This document shows, piece after piece, positions 55,971 to 64,000 of a DNA stretch of 64,000 nt. The stretch is from Schistocephalus solidus (lineage: Eukaryota > Platyhelminthes > Cestoda > Diphyllobothriidea > Diphyllobothriidae). The notes under the pieces are model-generated. The model saw only the letters and a program-made list of their open reading frames with translations, made no database searches and was not told where the DNA came from. Positions within the stretch are counted from its first letter, which is position 1. Each line of letters opens with the position of its first letter. Position numbers and translations under genes: made by a program. The DNA lies in assembly GCA_017591395.1 (NCBI GenBank), contig WEDG01002106.1, positions 158,208 through 222,207 of the forward strand. The letters are read 5' to 3'.

Positions 55971-56097
55971 TCTATTTCATTACAGCCACCTAACCTGCCT
56001 AGCATAATATCCTTGTATAAAATGTTGGCTTCCCTTTTATTTTGGTGATACCAATGATAATAACGTTCGTCTGGCGCATTATTTTTCCGGCTCAAAA
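55971..56097. repeat. 127-bp direct repeat, copy 2
   Basis: Almost identical to 55308-55434, separated by 536 bp of unrelated sequence. The near identity implies a recent event: either a small terminal-repeat element or a local duplication. No TG..CA ends or obvious flanking duplication. Confidence 0.9.
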
Positions 56098-57585
56098 ATA
56101 ACCGTTTCAAGCCTTCAGGGGAATTGAATTATTCATAAGCAAAGGTAGTATATTACATTGAGAAGACACCGGAGTTAGTGCTACGGAATGTAACTGAGTA
56201 CACTGATGGTCGAGGTCTGTGACTTGTGTTTGGAGTTGCACACTAGCAAAAAGTAAACGAAAAACGCCAAACTGGGGCATTAAATCTACCTAAGGAGAAA
56301 TAGATTCAGAAATTAACAGTAAATAGGTGGGCACAAAATATTCGAAGTAGTATTGCAACACAGAGGTTTTACAGTCAACCTGGTGTTCTGTAAGCATGTC
56401 CTTGTTCTTCGAACACCGACAAGCACGAAAAGATGGAACTTCTTGCTTCTGCATTCCATTAGTTGGTGTACAAAGCTAGCTTTGCAAAATGGTCCGAAGT
56501 GCGTGAGTGCTCAGTAATTGCTAAAACGTAGGTCACTTGACAGGAACGTCTGGTGGTCGAACAGCGCAAACGGAAACCTAAGCGCCGTGTAGATTTTCCA
56601 AAAAGCCTTAACGATGCATTGGCAAACTGAGCAGATGCGGACCTGGAGTTGGTGACAGACCATCTTACTCTCAATGAATGTGTCCACGCGTCTAGCGGCT
56701 TAGTATTAACAGCATTCAATATGATTAAGGTCCTCATTTCCAGGGTTAGCGATAGTAGCAAACCGCAAGACAGCGAAAATGTGTGAAAATTGGGAATATG
56801 CAGATGTACTGACCACACACGCCCCCTACAGAAGACTCTAGGGTACCACATTCGTGCGAGCCAATAGCGACATTCATCCGTGAGCGTAAATATTGCTTGA
56901 TTTGGTTGTGTAGTCATTTAACTGGAGAAGGTAGTGACGCCAGGCCCTCAGGGTAATATGTACCAACAAGTATACGGCACATGCCAACATAGAAGCCGTC
57001 CCCATCGGCGTTGAAAAATACGAAGAGGCTGCGGAACTAATTATTCAGAAAAGCGTAGCATGAACGAGTGTGTTTGCTCCTTTCAATAAGCTAAACTCGT
57101 GCCCAATACTGTTACTCTTTACTACAGCGACCAATGAAAGGGCATATCAAAATAAGTACAGTACGTCATGAGAACATGGTGACGGTGTAACGGGCAGATT
57201 CGTCATTCTTAGTCGCTGCCGACAATCGGAAAGGACGAAAAGGACTAACATGATTGGCAAAACGTGACAGGTCGAGATCCGCTTTTAACATCACAATTCA
57301 CCTACCACCTGTCACGCGTTTTATTTTAACGAGCTGGTTCAGTTTTTAACCAAGAATACGTGAGCCAATTTTCGGTTATATCTTAAAAATTAGTAAGGGT
57401 GCATCCCCACGCATTAGAAAAGTTACGGCGCTAGATATTAATGTTAACGCTTCACTACAGTGATAATTTTGACTGCTTCCAAGCAGGTTTAAGAATACTA
57501 AATTGTTTAATTCTTGAACTATGGCCAGAAATCGGACTTCTTTCTTTTAGCACCTTTCTAAAAAGTTATTGGAACAAACATCTCC
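56098..57585. other. Intergenic region between the Ig gene and ASF1
   Basis: The minus-strand frame 56459-56917 (152 codons) is Arg/Ser/Leu-rich without a known domain and is probably remnant repeat sequence. No promoter or terminator is evident for the plus strand. Confidence 0.3.
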
Positions 57586-57591
57586 TTTATT
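57586..57591 (-). terminator. Probable polyadenylation signal of ASF1
   Basis: AATAAA on the minus strand, ~140 bases beyond the ASF1 stop codon at 57735-57733. Not proven to be used. Confidence 0.4.
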
Positions 57592-57732
57592 AAGCCCCAT
57601 AACATATACCAGGTGGTATGTTGTCAAGGGATTTTGTTCTGCCTTGAAAAGTACGATTAACAAATAAATGTCATACGTATCAAAAATAGCATATTTTTTT
57701 CTGTCAACAAAAGTATAAAAAAATGCCAGCAG

Positions 57733-58113
57733 TTAGGAAGTCTCATTTTCACCGGTCGAGTTTTGCAGCTGGTGAAGTGGCGAGATAGGCCTCGGATTGT
57801 TTCCCTCACTAAGCAATTTTTCAACGACGTTGGCATGAGTATCACGATTCTCATCCTGACCCAGAGAGACATTGGCGGGCAGTTGCTCCTCTGTCTCCTC
57901 TTCGTCTACATCTTCATCGTCATCTTCCTCTTCGTCGGCTGGCTCCTCTTCCTCTTGATCGCTGTGTGTGGATCCAGTGGGAACTAAATTGTTGGTATCG
58001 ACGTCCTCTTCTTCCTTCTGTTCAGGCTCCGGGCATCCATCTAGGAGACCATCTCCCCAATCGATTGGAAACCTCGTGACTCGGGGATCGGTGGCAATGA
58101 TATTCCTTTCAAG
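57733..58113 (-). CDS. ASF1: ASF1 exon 4: last core strand and acidic tail
   Basis: Acceptor TTGATATCCTCAG|CTT, phase 0. Reads LERNIIATDPRVTRFPIDWG, then the acidic tail, ending GENETS and TAA. The join to exon 3 reproduces the family order (NEPPPEP..NE-LERNII) without a gap. On the opposite strand this tail creates a spurious hydrophobic frame at 57763-57987. Confidence 0.9.
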   Translation of the reverse strand, partial: LERNIIATDPRVTRFPIDWGDGLLDGCPEPEQKEEEDVDTNNLVPTGSTHSDQEEEEPADEEEDDDEDVDEEETEEQLPANVSLGQDENRDTHANVVEKLLSEGNNPRPISPLHQLQNSTGENETS

Positions 58114-61100
58114 CTGAGGATATCAAGAACATTAACGTCATAAAATACCAGAACACAAATAAGTAAACGAGAAAGTTCTATATCTCTGGTTATTCTGCAT
58201 AGGACTCTGAGGGGTCGGCGGAAGCGTTCACATTAAAGGGGGTGAAGCGGTAGTGGGCCTCTGCATCCCAATATACAAAGTCGGGCATGGGTATCGATTA
58301 AGACAACCTGGTCAGTATAAACTAATCCGTCGCATGAAAATAACGATAAATCCATTCATCTACTAATAACGATAAAAGCCAAAGAATGGCGGCGCTCTGT
58401 TACTGACAAATGCGCCTATTTGGGGGCACGATCTAAACGGACTACAAAGGCGGATATTAAAATCTGCGGAGTCAGTTGGACAGTGATTGTCTTCGTTACA
58501 TCAATAGTTCCGCTGTCGGTGACGTGCGTAAATTTATGGTGAAACACGCTTGCTGGACTAACCTCACTCTTCTCGCACACCCACCGTGCTCCGATTTTAG
58601 GCCAAAGTTAAGACGACCGGAAATAAGCAGAGGCCTTCTGATTGACAAAGATTAAATCTATCTGCGAAAAATACGCACGACTTGCTTCCTATTCCACGTG
58701 TATCAGGTCGCATGCAAGGAGCCACGGGTTCCGCCCAGGCAAGGAATGACAGCTCGATCATAGAGTTTGACGATGTCCACCGTGTACTCCACAGCATGGT
58801 GGTACAGGGAGGGTGACTTGCGCTTGATTATAGTGAGAGCAGCCTTGTGATGCATCTACCTGAAGCTGTTACAGTCCCCACCTGGGCCCGGCGTCAAGAC
58901 CGGAAAATGGGGAGAGATGAGTGAAGGCGCGGGCCCACGCACTGTGGTCCACTACAAACAAGGACACAAAAAAGGAGTCGACTCGGATCCCAACTGAGTG
59001 GGGGTGCCACAAAGGCCATATCAAGAAGGAATCATTACAGTCTGACTCTCAGTTCGGGGACCAAGTAACCCTGTCAGCTGGCAGCCTTCCAAGCCACGGC
59101 TTTTAGCGCGCCGTGATAGGTTCAAGCGCACCCTATTGTTTGTAGTGAATAAATACGCTGAACCATCGACCGCGCTCTGCCCCACCACCAGAATCAGGCC
59201 ACCATTCTAACCGATCAGTTGGCTGATGCGGGAATGGGCGACAGGGCTGGCAAACCCGCCTGCGCGTGCCACAGTACGACCTGGCCCCCTTACAAAAACC
59301 AGGGGTTAAGAAGGACTGACTGACTGCGAGTTCTGAGTGTCATTGTCAGTTGGTAAACCTTAAAGCCATGGCGGTTAGCGCACCTTGATAGCCAGAGGCT
59401 CAGATCGCACATGCAGCAGAGAGTCACATGGAGAAGGATTCGAAGAGGAAACTTACCTCTCATTGAAGTGCTGGTTGAAAACGTTTTGTGTGATCGTGTG
59501 TGATGTAAAGGCTGATGAGGAGAGACATGCTAATGTGGTATAACCAGCGGCGTTCTACCGCAGGTTTTCATGGAGATGCAGGTAGTGTAATAGGCCCATG
59601 TGATGTGTGAATGTGCGTGGACAGGTGAGGCAGGTGCATAGGTTGTATGTTGGTGTTCCTGGCACTGGTTCACCAGTCTCGTGCGATGGATTCGCGGTTA
59701 AAATCAAGACAGGATAGGTCAAGAAGTGTAGAAACTGCGAGAGTTGTTCGCACTTATGGGAGGACTGGTGATTGGTATTGATGGGCGCACAATACGTATC
59801 AGATGTGTCGGAATCGCGGTGGATTCCGCTTTCGCGGACGCGCTGGTGGCCCATGCGGTGTGCGAATTTGTGGGAACAGCGAGGGCAGTGGAGTCACGTG
59901 AAATGACTGTATGTTGGGACCACAGGCACTGGTTCGCCAGTCTTCGTGCGTGAGGTAAAGGTAAGGTATAGAGCCGCTATTGACTGGATTCTTGGGAAGG
60001 CCCAATATGAAAAGGACGGCATTGAGCTTGCACCCGGACGCCGGCTGACCGATCTCGACAATATCGCCTTACTAGCTTAAAGCTTTATTGATCTGCAGTC
60101 TATGGTATCACGGGCGAATGATGTCGGTGAATCAGTCGGTTCGCCCATAAACGCTGGAAAGACCAGCGTTTTCAAGCTGTATCTCTGTCAAGGATAAGGC
60201 ACATCTCGAGATTGATGGCTGGTAACTTGGATAAGTAGACCGTTTCAAATACCTCGGGGTGAGGCTGCTACCGAATGGACATTGGCAGGAGACATTGTCA
60301 CCAAATCGATGCTGGTCATCGGGTTTTCTCAAGCCCTAGAAAGCGCGTATGGATCCGACGTTACACCACCGTCACGAAGACTGGTGTGTACTCGGTAACC
60401 ACCCGGTCTGTCCTTCTCTACGACTGAATGCTGGGCTATGCGCATGGAATATCAGCCATAAGTGAAGATATTTGACTACCACTGCTCAAGTATCATCCTT
60501 CGAGTGAAGAAACACCGAATTCGTCTCAAATGAGACTGTCCGCACTCGCTGCGACACTTCGCTTCCCCTGGTCGTCTTGACTAGGTTCTGCGACCGAAAT
60601 ATAATGAAAAATAGAGCGAGGTAGACGCGGCGACGTCTCGCTTGAAATAGAACACGTGAAAGCCATCGGTGGACGATCTCTGGCAGTGTTAGCGCATCTT
60701 GCTCGCGATGGGCGAACTATTGCATTACTACACTACATTCATTTGGCCCACTTGTGAACACTCAGCGGCCTCGGTGGGATTCGAACACACGCCAGCAAGG
60801 GGAAGCCTTTAGTACAGCCAACGCTCTAGCCAACTGAGCTACGAGGCCCAAACCAGGAGCCACGACTTTAATCACACTTGGGTCAATTTACCCGCCCAGG
60901 CTAATGCAAAGTATGGAATCCACCAATTCTTATACAGTAAGCTGACTGCCAAAGCAGGATTCCTTAAGCAATCAATTTAGAATCCACCAGATGACTACCA
61001 GGCACAATGAATTAGTAGAGGATTTTGGCAGAGCTGAATAATTCATCTGATCCACTTGTGAAAACTTGGTAGCCTCGGTGGGATTCGAACCCACGCCAGC

Positions 61101-62811
61101 AAGAAGAAGGCTTTAGTACAGCAAACGCTCTAGCCTACTTAGCTACGAGGCCTGCACAAACCCCGTACGTGTCTGCTTAACCATTTAACTAGAACATAAT
61201 GCCCTAAGACTGAGCAAGACACGAAGAGGATGGTCATGGAGGACTTCGGAAATACAACTCGGGTGAGATATCCGACTCCAAGAGACAGTTCGGTGGGGCC
61301 GAACGAAACAGGCGGCATCGACGTAGAGAGCCCTAACTGGTTAACAGCAACGTATTCTGTAATTACATCAACTTATTTTGAAACCTTTGTCGGTCATCTT
61401 CATCACAGCCTGGTGACTATCTGGGACAATTGTATTATAAACGCAAATTCAACGAACGTTTCTTCGCCTATAGGCGCCTTCGCCCATGATGGTGGCCCAT
61501 ATTCCAGCGCTAATAATTCGGGGCCTATTAGTCCGAAAATTATGTGAATAAGTAGAGCATTCCCACCAAGCTACTGAGAAAAGCACAAAAGACAGTTATT
61601 GGTTGCTGGTAAGCAAATGCACGCGAATTTCAGTTACGATTGTGTCAGTCCTAGAGCTTTTGCATGGATTAACCCCACAACTTGCTGAGCTGATAGCAAA
61701 CCTTTCTTTTTGTATGTAGTCACGCACTTATGCAAATCTACGGTGGCAGCATGAAGCACATTTGGGCCTGTCCTTTTTGGTAGGGCACAGCACCGTGGCA
61801 TATTCAAAGTTACGGTTGAGCTGTTGGCAATAAGGAGGAAAATTGAAGGACGAAAATCAAACAGTTCTAAGAAATTTAAAGCGAGCGAATAGAGCAAGAT
61901 TTATTAAACCCAAAAAATTGCGCGACGGCTCATTAGCTGCATCCTGTCCTGACAAACACTGGCAACAATGACAGCTGGTGGCGACTGCCTGGGTACTGTA
62001 TACGGGTGAAAATAGCTCAGAAAAACGTTCGAGGCTCCGGTTCGAAATAGCACTCTGCATCAGTGTTCTGAAGGCCAGAGTAAATATCTTTTCGGACAAA
62101 AAACGACGGATAGTCTGGAATCCAACCATTTTTCGTATTGGGGGCTAAAAAGCCGCGTGCAGTTACTTTCTCGATTAGTGTGATATAACTTCATTTTATA
62201 AGCCTCGACAGCAAATCTTTGGTAGAGACTAAAAGTACAAGCAAGGTACGGCGCAGCAAACTTAAAAACACAAACTTACACCCTAGACGGATCTTAGCAT
62301 AAATTAAATAGACATCATTGGGTGAGGTAGATTGAGAGCGGGGCGTACCTCGTTAAGTAGAGGTTCCGGAGGGGGTTCATTGCGAAGTTCTTCTTTCTTA
62401 TATTCATTATTTACATAGTATCCAACACGGATGAACTCTTGGTCTCGATACAGAGCCTGGATCAAAACCACGGTGACACCAACGAGATCTTCAGCTGGAA
62501 TCTTTTTAGGATCTGGCGGGTCAACCTGAATACCGTAAACGGTAGACGCAAAAGCTACCTCGAAAACAAACTGGTGTCGGCCAACTGGCACGGGTCCAAC
62601 CAAAATCAAATCCAGGGTCTGGTCCAACGCGGAGTTGTATGCACTACCAACGTAAACAACCTTCCACTCCAAATCTCCAGAATAACACTAATGAAATCTT
62701 ACCTTCTTCAAGAGGTTCGTGACATTCGAAAGTAATCTTGAATTTGAACTTGTCGAAGAAAGTGGCAGGGTTATCCAAAACCTCGACGTCACAGATGTTT
62801 ACTTTCGCCAT
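57733..62811 (-). CDS. ASF1: Histone chaperone ASF1, four exons, 260 aa
   Basis: Model: complement of join 57733-58113, 62349-62525, 62559-62674, 62703-62811. ASF1 binds the H3-H4 dimer and hands it to CAF-1 or HIRA during nucleosome assembly. The conserved core is complete: MAKVNICDVEVLDNPA, ITFECHEPLEEDLEWK, YVGSAYNSALDQTLD, ILVGPVPVGRHQFVFE, VGVTVVLIQALYRDQEFIR, VGYYVNNEYKKEELRNEPPP, then ERNIIATDPRVTRFPIDW, the last core strand. A long acidic tail follows (EEEDVD, ADEEEDDDEDVDEEETEEQ), as in yeast and invertebrate ASF1. Introns are 28, 33 and 4,235 nt, all GT..AG. No stop or frameshift is seen in any exon, so the gene looks functional. Confidence 0.93.
58740..59945 (-). mobile_element. 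3' end of the C2H2-tailed LINE (fingers plus tail)
   Basis: The minus strand carries finger remnants at 59930-59560 (GHQRVRESGIHRDSD, ETGEPVPGTPTYN, LTCPRTFTHHMGLLHYLHLH, ENLR end) followed downstream by the 3' tail, 59400-58740, with its landmarks (CACGGCGCGCTAAAAGCCGT-type sequence, outer end near TCGAGCTGTC). It confirms that this tail follows the coding end. Confidence 0.7.
59950..60560 (+). mobile_element. Reverse-transcriptase fragment of a second LINE family
   Basis: Plus strand: IDWILGKAQYEKDGIELAPG, RRLTDLDN-IALLA, INAGKTSVFK, FKYLGVRLLPNG, then in other frames TTRSVLLYD. The order matches the RT palm and thumb of RTE-like LINEs, distinct from the C2H2-tailed family. The FADD-type box is deleted (LTDLDNIALLA). 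Several frameshifts. Confidence 0.6.
60767..60848 (-). tRNA. tRNA-like sequence, copy 1 (isotype not determined)
   Basis: 82 nt: acceptor arms GGCCTCG/CGAGGCC pair perfectly. D arm GCTC-AGTTGGCTA-GAGC. T arm GTGTG-TTCGAAT-CCCAC, one mismatch. A and B boxes are good. The anticodon arm does not fold cleanly; CTGTACT could be a loop reading GUA, but the stem is poor. The variable region would be ~14 nt. Possibly a tRNA pseudogene or tRNA-derived SINE, as its flanks are shared with copy 2. Confidence 0.5.
61071..61152 (-). tRNA. tRNA-like sequence, copy 2 (isotype not determined)
   Basis: Same 82-nt design as copy 1. T arm GTGGG/CCCAC is perfect and the acceptor has one G-T pair at the end. The D stem has a mismatch (GCTA against GAGC). 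The anticodon stem is partly formed here (GTTTG-CTGTACT-AAAGC, four of five pairs), with U33 and GUA in the loop, so tRNA-Tyr-like reading is possible. The shared flank CCACTTGTGAA follows both 3' ends. Confidence 0.45.
62349..62525 (-). CDS. ASF1: ASF1 exon 3
   Basis: 59 codons: VDPPDPKKIPAEDLVGVTVV to PEPLLNE, phase 0 at both ends. Carries GQEF-type DQEFIRVGYYVNNEY, the most conserved ASF1 strand pair. Confidence 0.93.
62526..62558 (-). other. 33-nt micro-intron of ASF1
   Basis: GAG|GTAGCTTTTG ... GGTATTCAG|GTT. Length divisible by three and no stop, so retention would insert 11 residues (VAFASTVYGIQ) between FVFE and VDPPDP, where no ASF1 I know of has an insert. Confidence 0.85.
62559..62674 (-). 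CDS. ASF1: ASF1 exon 2
   Basis: 116 nt: (D)LEWKVVYVGSAYNSALD to GRHQFVFE. Starts phase 1, ends phase 0. Confidence 0.93.
62675..62702 (-). other. 28-nt micro-intron of ASF1
   Basis: GAAGAAG|GTAAGATTTC ... TATTCTGGAG|ATTTGG. Removing exactly these 28 bases joins PLEE to DLEWK, the universal ASF1 order. Any other AG nearby gives the wrong frame. Confidence 0.85.
62703..62811 (-). CDS. ASF1: ASF1 exon 1
   Basis: 36 codons plus one base: MAKVNICDVEVLDNPA then TFFDKFKFKITFECHEPLEE. An in-frame ATG seven codons upstream exists (MVSCALMAK), but MAKV is the conserved start. Confidence 0.93.
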
Positions 62812-63279
62812 CAGGGCGCAGGACACCAAAACAAACTATCAACACCAAAGCCGCAGCGACAAAACAAAGGTGAAGGCTGTTACGGTATGGAAAAACAAGT
62901 TCTTAAATTAAGCAACTTTCGCCTTATTCATATGCCAAAATATTTTTCTATTCATTCACAAACAATCACAATAAGGATTATTCAGAAAATAAAAATAATA
63001 AAAAAAATAATAGAACTGATCTATTAATCTATTTACGTTGCTCAACTCATTATTAGACTCAAAATCTTTTGCAAACAGCTTAACAAGCGTACCACAAATA
63101 GAACTGATCTTACACGTAGTCTCATCAGAGGTCGCTGATAGGTCCAAACGTAAGTTTACTGTCATTATCCGAAATATCCCCACTCGGTAAACCCCACACC
63201 ATCAATCCAACACCTCATACACTCGTGTGGGCTGAACATCCGCATAGCTTCCACCAAAAGGCTTAACTCAAGAAGCAAA
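62812..63279. other. Upstream region of ASF1
   Basis: Should contain the ASF1 promoter on the minus strand. AT-rich (62930-63040), with no clear TATA or initiator element. Confidence 0.35.
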
Positions 63280-63470
63280 AATAAGCCAGTGTTAGTGACT
63301 TTCTATTCACAAACCGAAGCCGATCTAGTTCTACAAAACCCTGAAGTAAACCGAACTCTGCTCACCCGAAAAAGCATTCATAGGTCCAGACCTCACACCT
63401 ATGCAAAGACGTGAACTTCAGACCAAAGCCACACAGCTCAAAACCAGATGTTAATCAAACCGTCTCCTCA
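63280..63470 (+). mobile_element. Probable LINE ORF1 relic
   Basis: VLQNPEVNRTLLTRKS in one frame and GPDLTPMQRRELQTKATQLK in the next resemble the basic, RNA-binding ORF1 segments of CR1-type LINEs (recalled, not searched). Broken by frameshift and stops. Confidence 0.35.
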
Positions 63471-63586
63471 GTGGAACCCCAAGCAGGCATTTCCAACGCT
63501 GCCAACTATAATGTAAAGCGTATGTCAGTTAGAGCAAAATAATAAACATAGTGTCTCCTTAGCCAAACCTTTGGCAAGTTTATCTA

Positions 63587-63748
63587 ATGGTTTTTCTGAC
63601 ACTCATAATACTAATCGAAAAACTGCTTCAGCAGTTAGGAGAGGATGTCAGAATCAAACGAAACCAAGCACTCAAAAATGCTATAACCTCTCTGGAACAG
63701 CTTGATGACACAGAATTATGGATCCAGTCATGTCGCAATATTAGATAG
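63587..63748 (+). other. Unassigned 53-codon ORF
   Basis: ATG-started: MVFLTLIILIEKLLQQLGED, VRIKRNQALKNAITSLEQLD, ending WIQSCRNIR. Amphipathic and protein-like. It may be a further part of the LINE ORF1 relic just upstream or an exon of a gene to the right. No family recognised. Confidence 0.2.
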
Positions 63749-64000
63749 TAATATAAGTGTTACTACTACTCCGCCAACTGAACAACCAGTAACAGAAATT
63801 TTACATTTTTAAATGTTTTTGATAGCGTCCTTATTGTTGTATATAATTTTATGATTATTAACCAATGTGCTTTAAAACTAACTTGCAAAACTTATTAATT
63901 CTTTATCTCAGTCTGTTAGTAGTATATTGGTCATAACATCATTTATGCTCTACGTAATTCGAATGTGGAAACGAGGCCGCACGCCTGGTTTTAATATAGC

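Larger units (their letters stand above)
58114..62348 (-). other. ASF1 intron 3 (4,235 nt), filled with repeats
   Basis: Bounded by GAG|GTACGC and CCTCAG|CTT. Contains a LINE 3' end, a second LINE fragment, two tRNA-like sequences and the open plus-strand frame 61230-61547, which I do not support as a gene. The rest (58114-58740 and 61153-62348) shows no recognised feature. Confidence 0.8.

Noticed and set aside
57763..57987. Plus-strand frame with a strongly hydrophobic run (LLCLLFVYIFIVIFLFVGWL)
   Set aside because: It is the antisense of the acidic tail of ASF1 exon 4.
61230..61547. 105-codon plus-strand ORF with several N-glycosylation sequons
   Set aside because: It lies in the long ASF1 intron on the other strand, with no recognisable domain, no upstream splice or promoter evidence and no partner exon. 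It cannot be supported as a gene.
61857..62129. Minus-strand frame starting after TTTTTAG near 62150 as ASF1 exon 4
   Set aside because: None of its three frames contains the required RVTRF-type core strand; the true exon lies at 57733-58113.
62644..62829. Unspliced reading of ASF1 exon 1 into KISLVLFWRFGVEG
   Set aside because: It reads through the 28-nt intron into the wrong frame; splicing restores the conserved ASF1 sequence.

Overview
This is eukaryotic nuclear DNA. It has intron-split genes with GT..AG borders, microsatellites, and dense remnants of LINE, Penelope-like (PLE), SINE, Merlin and foldback elements. A parasitic flatworm is the best guess, probably a diphyllobothriid-type tapeworm. 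The reasons are one dominant LINE whose pol protein ends in C2H2 fingers, PLE pieces with hammerhead-like termini, a Merlin relic, and genes mixing tiny and giant introns. The species is inferred, not shown.

Three cellular genes are supported. (1) At the left edge on the minus strand, one exon (2246-2438) encodes the first half of a TEA DNA-binding domain (TEAD/Scalloped family); the rest lies outside the window. (2) From 24410 to 55109 on the plus strand, a signal-peptide, multi-immunoglobulin-domain, single-pass membrane protein was reassembled from nine exons. Every junction is phase 1 and nearly every exon encodes one Ig-like module, giving about 1,026 residues. I do not recognise the family; this is the main candidate for something undescribed. 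(3) At the right edge on the minus strand, a complete ASF1 histone chaperone gene (57733-62811, 260 aa) has four exons separated by introns of 28 nt, 33 nt and 4,235 nt.

Layout: 1-245 PLE endonuclease scrap; 2246-2438 TEAD exon; 3363-4437 a 1.07-kb (ATG)n array; 5.6-13 kb two decayed CR1-like LINEs and an older LINE endonuclease relic; 13.5-13.9 kb a TIR element carrying telomere-like repeats; 15.2-20.5 kb a nearly full-length dead LINE flanked by inverted copies of its own 3' tail; 20.5-24.4 kb mostly featureless; 24.4-55.1 kb the Ig gene, with introns holding SINEs, Merlin, LINE tails, hammerhead-like motifs, a LINE inserted by apparent twin priming with a 12-bp target-site duplication, and a PLE; 55.2-56.1 kb a broken Ig exon next to a 127-bp direct repeat; 57.7-62.8 kb ASF1, its long intron containing LINE pieces and two tRNA-like sequences; 63.2-63.8 kb a probable LINE ORF1 relic.

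The genes do not form a pathway. TEAD (Hippo-pathway transcription) and ASF1 (nucleosome assembly) are housekeeping or developmental genes flanking a fast-diverging surface-type Ig gene. Most of the sequence is transposon debris, almost all of it with stops or frameshifts.
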